NCBI RefSeq assembly: GCF_009646335.1
Contig: NZ_WJBU01000009.1
Span: 124,001 to 188,000, forward strand
From: Caenimonas koreensis DSM 17982
GTDB taxonomy: Bacteria > Pseudomonadota > Gammaproteobacteria > Burkholderiales > Burkholderiaceae_C
Direction: 5' to 3'
DNA length: 64,000 nucleotides
In this document: piece after piece, positions 54,691 to 64,000 of the stretch
Position numbering within the stretch: position 1 is the first letter of the stretch
Layout: each line of letters begins with the position of its first letter
Made by a program: the position numbers and the translations under genes
The notes under the pieces: generated by a model
The model's database searches: none
Told to the model about the DNA's origin: nothing
Seen by the model: the letters and a program-made list of their open reading frames with translations, nothing else

Positions 54691-56502
54691 ATGAATCACA
54701 TCAGAAACTTTTCGATCATCGCGCACATCGATCACGGCAAATCGACGCTCGCCGATCGCTTGATCCAGCGTTGCGGAGGACTCTCCGATCGCGAGATGGA
54801 AGAGCAAGTACTCGACTCGATGGATCTTGAACGCGAGCGTGGGATAACCATCAAGGCGCAGACCGCTGCGCTGCGCTACACAGCACGCGATGGACGGGTC
54901 TACAACCTCAATCTGATCGACACACCGGGTCACGTTGACTTCTCGTATGAAGTCTCGCGATCGTTGTCCGCATGCGAAGGCGCGTTGCTCGTTGTCGATG
55001 CGAGCCAGGGCGTTGAGGCCCAGACGGTTGCCAACTGCTACACCGCTCTGGACCTCGGCGTTGAAGTCGTTCCGGTCCTGAACAAGATGGACTTGCCGCA
55101 GGCTGATCCTGAAAACGCGAAGGCCGAAGTCGAAGAAGTGATCGGGATCGACGCGTCGAATGCCATTCCGTGCTCCGCCAAGACCGGCATGGGCATCGAC
55201 GAAATTCTGGAAGCCGTGGTCTCGCGCATTCCCGCGCCGCGCGGCAACCCGGACGGCCCGCTGCGCGCAATGATCATCGACAGCTGGTTCGACACCTATG
55301 TCGGCGTCGTGATGCTCGTGCGCGTCGTCGATGGCCGGCTGGTCAAGGGCGAGCGCATCAAGATGATGGCAACCGGCGCGATGTACAACGCCGACAACCT
55401 GGGCGTGTTCACGCCGTCCAGCGAAGTGCGGCAGTCGCTGGAAGCGGGCGAGGTGGGTTTCATCATTGCCGGCATCAAGGAACTGCAGGCTGCCAAGGTC
55501 GGCGACACCATCACGCTGATCAAGGCCGGCACGGGCGGCGCGTCGGCGACGGCCACTGAAGCGCTTCCGGGCTTCAAGGAAATCCAGCCGCAGGTGTTTG
55601 CGGGCCTGTACCCGACCGAAGCCAACCAATACGACTCGCTGCGCGACGCGCTCGAAAAACTCAAGCTCAACGATGCGTCGCTGCACTACGAGCCGGAAGT
55701 TAGTCAGGCGCTGGGCTTCGGCTTTCGCTGCGGCTTCCTCGGCTTGCTGCACATGGAGATCGTGCAGGAGCGGCTTGAGCGCGAATTCGACCAGGACCTG
55801 ATCACCACGGCGCCAAGCGTCGTGTACCAGGTCGTGATGCCGGGCGGCGAGATCGTGATGGTCGAGAACCCCTCCAAGATTCCGGACCAGGGCCGCATCC
55901 AGGAAATCCGCGAGCCGATCGTCACCGTGCATCTGTATATGCCGCAGGAATACGTCGGCCCCGTCATGACGCTGGCCAACCAGAAGCGCGGCGTGCAGCT
56001 GAACATGGCGTATCACGGCAAGCAGGTCATGCTGACTTACGAGCTGCCGCTTGGCGAGATCGTGCTGGACTTCTTCGACAAGCTGAAGTCCGTCAGCCGC
56101 GGCTATGCGTCGATGGACTACACCTTCAAGGAGTTCCGCGCGTCCGATGTCGTGAAGGTCGACATCCTGCTCAACGGCGAGAAGGTCGATGCATTGTCGA
56201 TCATCGTGCATCGCTCGCAGTCGGCCTACCGTGGCCGTGCCGTCGTCGGCAAGATGCGCGAGATCATCAGCCGCCAGATGTTCGACGTCGCCATTCAGGC
56301 GGCCATCGGCGCGAACATCATCGCGCGTGAAACGATCAAGGCGTTGCGCAAGAACGTGCTGGCAAAATGCTACGGCGGTGACATCAGCCGCAAGCGCAAG
56401 CTCCTCGAGAAACAAAAGGCAGGCAAGAAACGCATGAAGCAGATTGGCTCCGTGGAAGTCCCGCAGGAAGCATTCCTGGCGATCCTGCAGGTGGAAGACT
56501 AA
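54691..56502 (+). CDS. lepA: Elongation factor 4 (LepA)
   Basis: This 603-residue translational GTPase acts on ribosomes. Its G-domain begins [16 protein letters not shown] (G1), RGITIK (G2), DTPGHVDF (G3) and NKMDLP (G4). EF-G-like domains and the LepA-specific C-terminal domain with [19 protein letters not shown] follow. The ATG at 54691 matches the family start ([12 protein letters not shown]); TTG 54688 just before is less likely. The lepB ATG begins directly after the stop codon. Confidence 0.97.
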   Translation: MNHIRNFSIIAHIDHGKSTLADRLIQRCGGLSDREMEEQVLDSMDLERERGITIKAQTAALRYTARDGRVYNLNLIDTPGHVDFSYEVSRSLSACEGALLVVDASQGVEAQTVANCYTALDLGVEVVPVLNKMDLPQADPENAKAEVEEVIGIDASNAIPCSAKTGMGIDEILEAVVSRIPAPRGNPDGPLRAMIIDSWFDTYVGVVMLVRVVDGRLVKGERIKMMATGAMYNADNLGVFTPSSEVRQSLEAGEVGFIIAGIKELQAAKVGDTITLIKAGTGGASATATEALPGFKEIQPQVFAGLYPTEANQYDSLRDALEKLKLNDASLHYEPEVSQALGFGFRCGFLGLLHMEIVQERLEREFDQDLITTAPSVVYQVVMPGGEIVMVENPSKIPDQGRIQEIREPIVTVHLYMPQEYVGPVMTLANQKRGVQLNMAYHGKQVMLTYELPLGEIVLDFFDKLKSVSRGYASMDYTFKEFRASDVVKVDILLNGEKVDALSIIVHRSQSAYRGRAVVGKMREIISRQMFDVAIQAAIGANIIARETIKALRKNVLAKCYGGDISRKRKLLEKQKAGKKRMKQIGSVEVPQEAFLAILQVED

Positions 56503-57459
56503 ATGCAATTCATCACTGCTGCCGTTCTCGCGGCGTTCGTGGGCTACGCTGGTGCGTGGTACTTCGGTGTCGTCGAAGGCAACTTCGCGCTGCTGCTGTT
56601 CCTGGCCACAGTCGTCACCGGGTTGTACTGGCTGGCTGAACGCATGGTCTTCCTGCCGCGCCGGCGCCAGATCGCGACGCAGGTCGCGCAGGACTGGGAG
56701 CGCGAGCAGCTCGCCCGCGGCGGTGAAGTCACGCCAGCTGCGCGCGATCTTGTCGTGCAGCGCCAGATGCAGCAGCCGTGGTGGCTCGACTGGACCGCAG
56801 GCCTGTTCCCCGTGATCATCGCGGTGTTCGTGCTGCGTTCGTTCCTGTTCGAGCCCTTCAAGATCCCGTCAGGCTCCATGATCCCGACGCTGCTGGTGGG
56901 CGACCTGATCCTGGTCAACAAATTCACTTACGGGCTGCGCTTGCCGGTACTCAACACCAAGCTGACTGAAGGCACTGCGCCCCAGCGCGGCGATGTGATG
57001 GTGTTCCGCTATCCGCCCAAGCCCAGCCTCGACTACATCAAGCGCGTTGTGGGCCTGCCTGGCGACGAGGTCGCCTACCTGAACAAGCGGCTTACGATCA
57101 ACGGCAAGGAAGTCTCGAAGCAGGAGCTGCCCGCTTTCTTCGACGAAGATTCGACGGCCTATTTCAAGCAGTTCGAGGAGTTGCTCGGCGACAGGCGCCA
57201 TCGCATCCTCAATGACGACAACCGCCCCGCCTTCATTCCGGGCGCAGAGAACTTTCCCCAGCGTGACCTTTGCCGTTACAGTGTGGAGGGGGTGGTTTGC
57301 AAAGTGCCTGAAGGCCACTACTTCATGATGGGCGACAACCGCGATAATTCGCTGGACTCGCGCTACTGGGGGTTCGTTCCTGACCGCAACATCGTGGGTA
57401 AGGCGTTCTTCATCTGGATGAACTTCGGCAGCTTCAAGCGCATCGGCTCATTCCAATAG
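56503..57459 (+). CDS. lepB: Signal peptidase I
   Basis: The 318-residue inner-membrane enzyme cleaves signal peptides. Transmembrane helices lie at about 4-22 and 28-48, with a third at 98-114 just before the catalytic domain. Nucleophile Ser125 is in IPSGSMIPTL and general base Lys180 in DYIKRVVGLPGDEV; GDNRDNSLDSRYWG is the conserved box E. It abuts lepA with no gap, the standard lepAB operon. Confidence 0.96.
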   Translation: MQFITAAVLAAFVGYAGAWYFGVVEGNFALLLFLATVVTGLYWLAERMVFLPRRRQIATQVAQDWEREQLARGGEVTPAARDLVVQRQMQQPWWLDWTAGLFPVIIAVFVLRSFLFEPFKIPSGSMIPTLLVGDLILVNKFTYGLRLPVLNTKLTEGTAPQRGDVMVFRYPPKPSLDYIKRVVGLPGDEVAYLNKRLTINGKEVSKQELPAFFDEDSTAYFKQFEELLGDRRHRILNDDNRPAFIPGAENFPQRDLCRYSVEGVVCKVPEGHYFMMGDNRDNSLDSRYWGFVPDRNIVGKAFFIWMNFGSFKRIGSFQ

Positions 57460-57484
57460 AAATCTCTTCGCTCGAGGATGTGAC

Positions 57485-57850
57485 ATGACACGTGGACTCA
57501 AGACTAGACAAGCCGGCATCTCCTTCGTGGGGCTGCTTTTCGTGGTGGGCGTGCTCGCCTGCCTCGGTGTGCTGGGCGCGCAGGCGTTCCCGACCGTCAT
57601 TGAATACCAGGCGATCCAGAAGGCTGTGACGAAGTCGGCGCAGGAAGGCACCGTGATCGAGATCCGCAAGAGCTTCGACAAGGCCGCCCAGGTCGACGAC
57701 ATCAAGTCAGTGACCGGCAAGGACCTCGACATCACCAAAGTCAACGACCAGATCATCGTGAAGTACGCATACTCGCGCGAAATCCACATGTTCGGCCCCG
57801 CCTTCCTGCTGCTGAAGTACGAAGGGCAAGGCCAGTCGACGGCCAAGTGA
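57485..57850 (+). CDS. DUF4845 family membrane protein
   Basis: The 121-residue protein has one N-terminal transmembrane helix (about 11-32, GISFVGLLFVVGVLACLGV) and a small soluble domain with YQAIQKAV and DDIKSVTGKDLDITK. The helix and its preceding Gly resemble a type IV pilin-like N-terminus, but no prepilin cleavage glutamate pattern is clear. Genes of this family sit between lepB and rnc in many betaproteobacteria. Function is unknown. Confidence 0.88.
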   Translation: MTRGLKTRQAGISFVGLLFVVGVLACLGVLGAQAFPTVIEYQAIQKAVTKSAQEGTVIEIRKSFDKAAQVDDIKSVTGKDLDITKVNDQIIVKYAYSREIHMFGPAFLLLKYEGQGQSTAK

Positions 57851-57884
57851 CACCCATGACAAGCTGCGCGCGCACAGCCCTCAC

Positions 57885-58568
57885 GTGAATGGCCAGCTTG
57901 TCGCCCTGCAAGCGCGCTTGCAGCATCAATTTGCCGACCAGTCGCTGCTGGTCCGCGCGCTGACGCATCGCAGTTTTTCGGCTGACCACAACGAGCGGCT
58001 TGAATTCCTCGGCGACTCCGTTCTCAACCTCGCCGTCTCCTCGCTGCTGTTCGAAAGACTCGCCAACCTGCCCGAGGGCGAGCTGTCCCGCATGCGGGCG
58101 AGCCTGGTCAGGCAAGACTCGCTTCACCATCTGTCAGTGGCGCTCGGCCTGCCGGATGTGTTGCGTCTGGGCGAGGGCGAGTCGCGCTCGGGCGGAAGCA
58201 AGAGGCCCTCCATCCTCGCGGATGCACTCGAAGCGGTGATCGGTGCCGTGCACCTCGATGCCGGCTATACCGTGGCTGAAGCGTTGGTGCACCGCCTCTT
58301 CAAGGACGCCGAAATCAATCCTGCGATGGCGGCAGCCTCCAAGGACCCCAAGACCGAGCTGCAGGAATGGCTGCAGGGCCGCAAGATGAAACTGCCGCTC
58401 TACCGCGTTGCCGCTACGCTCGGCGCTGCCCACAAGCAGACCTTCGAAGTCGAGTGCGAAATCGCTGAACTGCAGGCCGTCGAGCGCGGCATCGGCGCGT
58501 CGCGCCGCGCAGGCGAACAGGCTGCAGCAGCCGCCATGCTCATGAAACTGAAAGCCCGCGGCAAATGA
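57885..58568 (+). CDS. rnc: Ribonuclease III
   Basis: The 227-residue double-strand-specific endonuclease processes rRNA precursors and structured mRNAs. The RNase III signature [17 protein letters not shown] carries Glu40 and Asp44, and [15 protein letters not shown] carries the second metal-binding pair (Asp113, Glu116). A dsRNA-binding domain occupies about 150-225. GTG 57885 is the start. It overlaps era by four bases. Confidence 0.96.
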   Translation: MNGQLVALQARLQHQFADQSLLVRALTHRSFSADHNERLEFLGDSVLNLAVSSLLFERLANLPEGELSRMRASLVRQDSLHHLSVALGLPDVLRLGEGESRSGGSKRPSILADALEAVIGAVHLDAGYTVAEALVHRLFKDAEINPAMAAASKDPKTELQEWLQGRKMKLPLYRVAATLGAAHKQTFEVECEIAELQAVERGIGASRRAGEQAAAAAMLMKLKARGK

Positions 58569-59524
58569 CCGAACCTATTCCAGCCGACACCACCACGCCC
58601 GGCGATCCCGCAGCGGCAACGCCTGCCGGACCGCAACGCTGCGGCCTGATTGCCATCGTCGGCAAACCCAACGTCGGCAAGTCCACACTGCTCAATGCAC
58701 TGGTCGGCCAGAAGATCAGCATTACCTCGCGCAAGGCGCAGACCACGCGCCATCGCATCACGGGCATCCGCACCGTCGGTGCAACTCAATTCGTGTTCGC
58801 AGACACGCCCGGTTTCCAGACGCGCCACGGCACGGCGCTCAACCGCTCGCTGAACAAGACGGTGCTGGGCACCGTGGGCGATGTCGATCTTGTGCTGTTC
58901 GTCGTCGAGGCCGGCAAGTTCAACAGCGCCGACGCCAAGGTGCTTGAGCTGCTCAAGCCCGGCATCCCGATCATCCTGCTGGCCAACAAGCTCGACGAGC
59001 TCAATCGCCGCGGCGACGTTGCGCCGTGGCTCGGGGAGATGGGCGGCCGCCACGACTTCGCCGAAATAGTGCCGATGTCGGCGAAAAATTCGAAAGACAT
59101 CGAGCGCCTGTTCGGCATCTGCGCAAAGTACCTGCCCGAGCAACCGTGGATGTACGCAGAAGACGAACTCACGGACCGCAGCGAGAAGTTTCTGGCGAGC
59201 GAAACCGTTCGTGAAAAACTCTTCCGCTTCACCGGCGACGAGCTGCCCTATACCTCCACCGTCATCGTCGAGAAATTCGAGGAAGAGCCCAGCCCGAAGC
59301 ACAAGCGCATGGTGCGCATCGCGGCCACCATCGTGGTGGAGCGTGACAGCCACAAGGCCATGGTGATCGGCGACAAGGGCGAGCGCCTCAAGCGCATCGG
59401 CATGGAGTCACGCCAGGAGCTCGAGAAGCTGATGGACTGCAAGGTCTTCCTGGAGATCTGGGTCAAGGTGCGCTCCGGCTGGGCAGACGACGAAGCGCGC
59501 GTGCGCAGCTTCGGATACGAATGA
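58565..59524 (+). CDS. era: GTPase Era
   Basis: The 319-residue GTPase helps mature 16S rRNA and assemble the 30S subunit. G1 is [10 protein letters not shown]3 DTPGFQ, G4 NKLDEL. The C-terminal KH domain includes [22 protein letters not shown] Thr/Pro/Ala-rich N-terminal extension of about 25 residues precedes the G domain. It is part of the rnc-era-recO-pdxJ-acpS-nagZ coupled series. Confidence 0.97.
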   Translation: MTEPIPADTTTPGDPAAATPAGPQRCGLIAIVGKPNVGKSTLLNALVGQKISITSRKAQTTRHRITGIRTVGATQFVFADTPGFQTRHGTALNRSLNKTVLGTVGDVDLVLFVVEAGKFNSADAKVLELLKPGIPIILLANKLDELNRRGDVAPWLGEMGGRHDFAEIVPMSAKNSKDIERLFGICAKYLPEQPWMYAEDELTDRSEKFLASETVREKLFRFTGDELPYTSTVIVEKFEEEPSPKHKRMVRIAATIVVERDSHKAMVIGDKGERLKRIGMESRQELEKLMDCKVFLEIWVKVRSGWADDEARVRSFGYE

Positions 59525-59575
59525 AGCCAGCCCCCACGTTTGCCGCTGCGCGGCTGCTCTGCCCCTGACTTTGCG

Positions 59576-60322
59576 ATGAAACGCATCGCCGACGAGCCCG
59601 GTTTCGTCATCCATCGCTACGACTGGAGCGAGTCGAGCCTCATTCTTGAAGTGTTCACGCGCCGCTATGGGCGCATTGCGCTCGTCGCCAAAGGCGCCAA
59701 GCGGCCCAGCTCCAACTTCCGGCCCGTGCTGTTGCCGTTGCAGCCGCTGCGTGTGGCCTTCGGTGGTGAGGGAGAAATCCGCACGCTCAAAGGTGCCGAA
59801 TGGGTGGGTGGCCACGTCATGCCCACGGGGGACGCGCTGCTCTCCGGCTATTACATGAACGAGCTCGTGCTGCGCCTGCTCGCGCGCGACGATCCGCACC
59901 CGAGCCTGTTCGACAGCTACGCCGCCACCGTGAGCGTGCTGGCCTGCGAACACGGCGAAGCGCTCGAACCCGCGCTGCGTTCGTTCGAGCTGCTGCTGCT
60001 GCGCGACATCGGCCTGTTGCCCGCGCTTGACCAGCAGACATCAACACTTGCGCCGCTGGGCGCGCACACGCGCTATTCGCTGTTGCCCGAAGCAGGCGTT
60101 GTCGAAAGCCGCAGCGACGACACGCGCGCAAGCCTCACAGGCGCGCAGTGGGAATCACTGCAACGCGCGCTGGATGACGAAGCACCTTTCAACGCCACGC
60201 TGCAGCAGGCAGCGGGCTTCATGGCAGAGCTCAAGCCGCAGCTGCGCGCCATGCTGAACTACCATTGCGGTGTGTCCCAGCTGCGCACCCGCCAGCTCAT
60301 GATCGACCTGCAGGCGCTATGA
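59576..60322 (+). CDS. recO: DNA repair protein RecO
   Basis: The 248-residue protein loads RecA with RecR at gaps. It has the N-terminal OB fold ([33 protein letters not shown] in two parts), followed by the helical domain with [19 protein letters not shown]. No complete zinc-binding Cys cluster is seen, as in many proteobacterial RecO proteins. ATG 59576 is chosen over an earlier in-frame ATG at 59540 because [15 protein letters not shown] fits the family start. The stop overlaps pdxJ. Confidence 0.93.
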   Translation: MKRIADEPGFVIHRYDWSESSLILEVFTRRYGRIALVAKGAKRPSSNFRPVLLPLQPLRVAFGGEGEIRTLKGAEWVGGHVMPTGDALLSGYYMNELVLRLLARDDPHPSLFDSYAATVSVLACEHGEALEPALRSFELLLLRDIGLLPALDQQTSTLAPLGAHTRYSLLPEAGVVESRSDDTRASLTGAQWESLQRALDDEAPFNATLQQAAGFMAELKPQLRAMLNYHCGVSQLRTRQLMIDLQAL

Positions 60323-61089
60323 CATCGCACACCCACAAAACCGCGCTTTCCGTCAACCTCAACAAGGTTGCCCTGGTGCGAAACACTCGCCACCTGGGCA
60401 TCCCCAGCCTCACGACAGCCGCCACGCTCTGCCTGCAGGCGGGCGCGCGCGGCATCACCGTTCACCCGCGGCCCGATGCGCGCCACATCCGCAGTGACGA
60501 TGTGTACGAGCTGGCCGCGATGCTCAAGAAGAGCTGGCCGCAAGCCGAGTTCAACATCGAAGGCAACCCGTTCCAGAACCTCATGCCGTTCATTCGCGAA
60601 CTGCGGCCGCACCAGTGCACCTTCGTGCCCGACAGTGAAGGCCAGTTCACCAGCGACCACGGCTGGGACCTCGCTGCAGACGCACAGCGCCTGCGCCCGC
60701 TGATCGTGGAAGCGCAGTCGCTTGGCGTGCGCGTGAGCCTGTTCATGGACCCCGTCGCGCAAGCCATGCAGGGCGCCAAGGACGTGGGCGCTGATCGTGT
60801 CGAGCTGTACACCGAGAGCTTCGCCTCGGCCTTTGGCACGCCCTCGCAGGACAAGGTGTTGCAGGACTTCGCCGATGCCGCGCGTGCCGCCGACGCCGCG
60901 GGCCTGGGCGTTAACGCAGGCCACGACCTGAATCTCGACAACCTCTCGGCCTTCCTCAAGGCGGCGCCTCAAGTGCAGGAGGTGTCGATCGGCCACGCAC
61001 TGATTTCAGACGCACTGGAGCTTGGCTATATCGCCGCCGTCAAGGCGTACCTGGCCTGCATCGACAAGGCCTTCCCCACCGCGCCATGA
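60319..61089 (+). CDS. pdxJ: Pyridoxine 5'-phosphate synthase
   Basis: The 256-residue TIM-barrel enzyme condenses 1-deoxyxylulose 5-phosphate with 3-amino-2-oxopropyl phosphate to make pyridoxine phosphate. Family motifs are [39 protein letters not shown] and [12 protein letters not shown], and [14 protein letters not shown] closes the barrel. ATG 60319 overlaps the recO stop; the stop overlaps acpS. Confidence 0.97.
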   Translation: MTSHTHKTALSVNLNKVALVRNTRHLGIPSLTTAATLCLQAGARGITVHPRPDARHIRSDDVYELAAMLKKSWPQAEFNIEGNPFQNLMPFIRELRPHQCTFVPDSEGQFTSDHGWDLAADAQRLRPLIVEAQSLGVRVSLFMDPVAQAMQGAKDVGADRVELYTESFASAFGTPSQDKVLQDFADAARAADAAGLGVNAGHDLNLDNLSAFLKAAPQVQEVSIGHALISDALELGYIAAVKAYLACIDKAFPTAP

Positions 61090-61478
61090 TCTACGGCATT
61101 GGCACGGACATCTGCGATGTGCGCCGCATCCGCGAGTCGTTCGACAAGCGCGGCGAGCGCTTCGTGCAGAAGGTGTTGTCCGAGGGTGAAATCCGCGTGT
61201 GGAAAGCCCGCAGTGCCCGCTGGCCCGAGCGCGGTGTGCGCTATCTGGCCACGCGCTTTTCGGCCAAGGAAGCATTCAGCAAGGCAATCGGTATGGGCAT
61301 GCGCATGCCGATGACATGGCGCCTGTGCGAGATCGCCAATGCACCCGGCGGCAAGCCCTACGTGGTGCTGCATGGCGTGCTGAAAGAATGGTTCGACGCC
61401 CAGGGCCTCACCGCACACGTCACCGTGACCGACGAGACTGACTACGCGGCGAGCTTCGTCGTGGTCGAAAAAAACTGA
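61086..61478 (+). CDS. acpS: Holo-ACP synthase
   Basis: The 130-residue enzyme transfers phosphopantetheine from CoA to Ser37 of the acyl carrier protein encoded at 48307. [14 protein letters not shown] contains the metal-binding Asp, and [13 protein letters not shown] contains the catalytic Glu/Lys. Length is typical. It is coupled to pdxJ by a 4-base overlap, and nagZ follows four bases after its stop. Confidence 0.96.
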   Translation: MIYGIGTDICDVRRIRESFDKRGERFVQKVLSEGEIRVWKARSARWPERGVRYLATRFSAKEAFSKAIGMGMRMPMTWRLCEIANAPGGKPYVVLHGVLKEWFDAQGLTAHVTVTDETDYAASFVVVEKN

Positions 61479-61482
61479 ATTC

Positions 61483-62562
61483 ATGACCTCACACGCACCT
61501 CTCATCATCGATATCGCCGGCCTTGAACTGACGGCCGCCGACCGCAAGCGCCTGATGCATCCGCTCGTCGGCGGCATGATCCTGTTCGCCCGCAACTGGA
61601 AAGACCGCCGGCAACTCACCGCGCTCACGGCTGAAATCAAGTCACTGCGCGAAGACCTGCTGATTTGCGTGGATCACGAAGGCGGGCGCGTGCAGCGCTT
61701 TCGCACGGATGGCTTCACGCACCTGCCGCCGATGCGCTCGCTGGGCGAGCTGTGGATGCGCGACGGCGGCAAAGGCACAAGCGCGTTGATGGCGACCAAT
61801 GCCGCCACAGCCGCAGGTTATGTGCTGGGCGCCGAGCTGCGTGCCTGTGGTGTTGACTTGAGCTTCACGCCCGTGCTCGACCTCGACTGGGGCGCCAGCG
61901 GCGTGATCGGCGACCGCGCCTTTCATGGCGACGCGCGCATCGTCACGCTGCTCGCCAAGAGCCTGATGCACGGCTTGCTGCGCGCGGGCATGGCCAACTG
62001 CGGCAAGCACTTTCCGGGGCATGGGTTCGTCAAGGCCGATTCGCACACCGACATCCCCATTGACAACCGCTCGCTCACGGCGATCCTGAAAGACGATGCC
62101 GTGCCCTACGGCGGCTTGAGCACGAGCTTGTCGAGCGTGATGCCCGCTCACGTGATTTACCCCAAGGTCGATGCGCGGCCAGCAGGCTTTTCAAGCAAAT
62201 GGCTCGACGACATCCTGCGTGCGCAGCTCGGCTTCGGCGGCGCGATCTTCAGCGACGACTTGAGCATGGCGGGCGCACGGCTGATCGATGGACGCGAAGT
62301 GAGCTACACCGACGCAGCAGTCGCCGCCCTGAATGCGGGCTGCGACATGGTGCTGCTGTGCAACCAGTCGGTGGGCGAGGGCAAGCCCGTCGATGAACTC
62401 ATTGCCGGCCTGGCCGCTGCGCAATTGAAAGGTGCGTGGCGTGCAAGGCCGGCAAGTGACGCGCGGCGCCTTGCGTTGCTGCCAGTGGGCCAGCCGCTCG
62501 CGTGGGATGACCTGATGACAAGCCCCGATTACATTCAGGCGCTGACGTTGCTGCCTGCTTGA
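61483..62562 (+). CDS. nagZ: Beta-N-acetylhexosaminidase NagZ
   Basis: The 359-residue GH3 glycosidase removes N-acetylglucosamine from cytoplasmic muropeptides during wall recycling. [15 protein letters not shown] and [18 protein letters not shown] are diagnostic; the latter loop provides the catalytic His. [10 protein letters not shown] contains the nucleophile Asp. No signal peptide is present, consistent with a cytoplasmic enzyme. It closes the operon and is convergent with the binding-protein gene. Confidence 0.96.
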   Translation: MTSHAPLIIDIAGLELTAADRKRLMHPLVGGMILFARNWKDRRQLTALTAEIKSLREDLLICVDHEGGRVQRFRTDGFTHLPPMRSLGELWMRDGGKGTSALMATNAATAAGYVLGAELRACGVDLSFTPVLDLDWGASGVIGDRAFHGDARIVTLLAKSLMHGLLRAGMANCGKHFPGHGFVKADSHTDIPIDNRSLTAILKDDAVPYGGLSTSLSSVMPAHVIYPKVDARPAGFSSKWLDDILRAQLGFGGAIFSDDLSMAGARLIDGREVSYTDAAVAALNAGCDMVLLCNQSVGEGKPVDELIAGLAAAQLKGAWRARPASDARRLALLPVGQPLAWDDLMTSPDYIQALTLLPA

Positions 62563-62578
62563 CCTGGCGGGAGAGCGA

Positions 62579-62632
62579 GGGGCGGTGCCCCCTTGTTCAG
62601 CGCGGGTCGAATTGACCAGCGTGAACGCTGAA
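62579..62632. terminator. Hairpins between nagZ and the convergent binding-protein gene
   Basis: GGGGC-GGT-GCCCC lies at about 62579-62591, followed by TTCAGCG pairing with CGCTGAA around an inner GGTC-GAATT-GACC. Nested stems fill the 72-base gap. There is no strong T-run, so their role in termination is inferred from position. Confidence 0.4.
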
Positions 62633-62634
62633 CG

Positions 62635-63786
62635 CTATCGCCTGAACTTGCCGTGATCGCCAATGATCGACAGGTCCACGAAATTCAGGCCGGTGTGGTC
62701 GGTGGCGCTGAAGCTGAGATCCATGCCACCCAGGTCGAACTTCTTCATCGACTCCAGCGCCGCCTGGATGCGCTCGCGTGTGTGCCGGGGCGCCGCGCGT
62801 TGCAAAGCCTCGACCAGAACCTTGGCGGCTGCGAAGCCTTCCAGCATCGCGGGCGACACCTCCAGGCCCTTCGAGTGCGACAGCGCGAGCGCCTCGACAA
62901 CGAAACGCGTGCTCATGGAGCGCTCATAAGGAAACACCTGCGTCACCATCACGCCCTGCGAATTGCCCGCCAGGCTCTTGATGAAACCAGACGACGCATT
63001 GTTGGAAAGCGTGATGACTCGGGCAGAAGAGCCTGCGGCGCGAAGCTTGTGAATGCCGTCGGCGACCGAATTGCCGGAGGCGAACCAGAGAACCGCCTGG
63101 GCCCCCGACTCGACGATGCCTGACACGATCGCACCGAAGTCAGGCTTGGAGCGGTCTGCCTTGATGACGACCACGGGCTTGAGCCGCGCCGACTCGAAGC
63201 CCTTGTTGGCACCCTCGAGCGCGTCGCGCCCGAATGAGTCGTCCGCATGGACGATCGCCACGCGCTGCATGCCGATGGAAGTCAACTGCTCGACTGCCTT
63301 TTGCGCTTCGCGCTGGTACGTTGAGCGAACATTGAAGACATGGCGCTGCACGGGTTCGTGTAACACCATAGCGCCCGTCGAAGGGGCGACAAGCGGCACC
63401 TTGTGCTTGTTAAGCAGGGGGATGATTGCCTCGGTGTGCGGCGTGCCTCGCGTGAGAAACAACGCCACAACGCCGCGCTCCTCGATGAGCACACGGCCGT
63501 TTTCGGCTGCCTTGTTCGGGTCGAAGCTGTCGTCGAGCGAAACGAGCTCGATCGTCTTGCCGCGGATGCCCCCGGACTGGTTCACCTTGTCGATGTAGAG
63601 CTTCGCGCCGTCGAGCGTTTCCTTCACGCCTGCCGCGACTGGGCCGGTGAAGCCCGCCGTTTGCCCGATGAGAATCTGCGCAAAGGCTTGTGGCGCCGCC
63701 GTGAACATCAATGCGCAAAGCAAGAAAACAGGGGTCCATTTGCGGGATGTCTTGAACGAAGATTGCTTGTCTCCAGAACGCTGCAT
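62635..63786 (-). CDS. ABC transporter substrate-binding protein (branched-chain amino-acid type)
   Basis: The 383-residue periplasmic protein has a signal peptide (about 18-37, ending QAFAQ) and the type I periplasmic-binding fold (QILIGQTAGFTGPVAAG, VNQSGGIRGKTIELVSLDD, VAPSTGA, VAIVHADDSFGRD). It captures a small ligand, probably an amino acid or related compound, for an ABC importer. No permease or ATPase gene is adjacent, so it is an orphan here. ATG 63786 has a near-perfect GGAGGTGATC ribosome site; the frame continues upstream but is not used. Confidence 0.88.
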   Translation of the reverse strand: MQRSGDKQSSFKTSRKWTPVFLLCALMFTAAPQAFAQILIGQTAGFTGPVAAGVKETLDGAKLYIDKVNQSGGIRGKTIELVSLDDSFDPNKAAENGRVLIEERGVVALFLTRGTPHTEAIIPLLNKHKVPLVAPSTGAMVLHEPVQRHVFNVRSTYQREAQKAVEQLTSIGMQRVAIVHADDSFGRDALEGANKGFESARLKPVVVIKADRSKPDFGAIVSGIVESGAQAVLWFASGNSVADGIHKLRAAGSSARVITLSNNASSGFIKSLAGNSQGVMVTQVFPYERSMSTRFVVEALALSHSKGLEVSPAMLEGFAAAKVLVEALQRAAPRHTRERIQAALESMKKFDLGGMDLSFSATDHTGLNFVDLSIIGDHGKFRR

Positions 63787-64000
63787 GATCACCTCCAGAT
63801 TGAATTGGCCGGCGGCGCCGGGTGGTTTCAATCTAGGCTTGGCAACGGCCATAGGCAGCTATACAAATGTCCACAAAACCTCGTGAAGGCGATTCGTATA
63901 GTGTCCAGATTTGGAACTTTGGTACAAGCAATATTTCTAAAGTGCAATGCGGTGCGCCAGTGTCCGGCAGACGCAGTGCCTTGAAGATGCGCCTGCAGTC
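63787..64000. other. Upstream region at the right edge
   Basis: These 214 AT-richer bases carry the ribosome site of the binding-protein gene and probably its promoter (TATAG and TATAC boxes on the minus strand, none with a good -35). A plus-strand frame opening near 63973 runs off the edge but is too short to judge. Confidence 0.4.

Noticed and set aside
54667..56508. 613-codon minus-strand frame
   Set aside because: It is antisense to lepA, which has an unambiguous GTPase sequence.

Overview
The window comes from a GC-rich (about 65% by eye) betaproteobacterium, most likely Burkholderiales or a close relative. The evidence is gene order: rpmF-plsX-fabH-fabD-fabG-acpP-fabF running into rpoE-rseA-rseB-mucD-lepA-lepB-rnc-era-recO-pdxJ-acpS-nagZ, and hemC-hemD-hemX-hemY facing rne. 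Most of the window is housekeeping chromosome. No rRNA, tRNA, CRISPR array, transposase or phage gene was seen.

Layout. 1-5.3 kb: the 5' end of dinB (minus), a diheme cytochrome c (plus), then a minus-strand cluster argH, alpha-2-macroglobulin, pbpC and lldD (12.7 to 1.9 kb). Between the convergent cytochrome and lldD genes lie two copies of a ~245-nt palindromic element. 12.8-15.8 kb: an AlgZ/AlgR-type two-component pair and an AI-2E/PerM family permease. 15.9-18.7 kb: ppc. 18.8-22.9 kb: the heme-synthesis operon hemCDXY. 23.0-26.2 kb: rne with a candidate ~500-nt leader. 26.7-28.3 kb: a TPR-glycosyltransferase gene overlapping rluC. 29.1-39.9 kb: a single 10.7-kb gene encoding a 3582-residue protein made of six tandem TPR plus GT9-like glycosyltransferase modules. 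40-43.4 kb: phosphoglycolate phosphatase-like protein, Rieske protein, S49 peptidase, RsmI-like methyltransferase and Maf-like pyrophosphatase. 43.4-49.8 kb: yceD, rpmF and the fatty-acid synthesis genes. 49.9-54.2 kb: a YgfX-like protein, sigma-E, its anti-sigma pair and a DegP-type protease. 54.2-54.7 kb: a gene-free stretch with two terminators and DnaA-box-like sites. 54.7-62.6 kb: lepA to nagZ in a tightly coupled operon. 62.6-63.8 kb: an ABC-type amino-acid-binding protein on the minus strand.

How the genes work together. plsX-fabHDG-acpP-fabF supply acyl chains, and acpS at 61 kb activates the carrier protein. sigma-E, RseA, RseB and MucD form an envelope-stress circuit. The alpha-2-macroglobulin and PBP1C pair is a conserved periplasmic defence and repair module. 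hemCDXY is one pathway operon.

Two items stand out. First, the two palindromic elements (1206-1449 and 1608-1852) keep a nearly identical core, while their long stems differ in about half of their positions and remain paired. That is covariation visible inside one window, and each element sits in the same orientation behind one of the two convergent genes. Second, the six-module TPR-GT protein and its one-module relative flank rluC. Neither has an assignable biological role from sequence alone.
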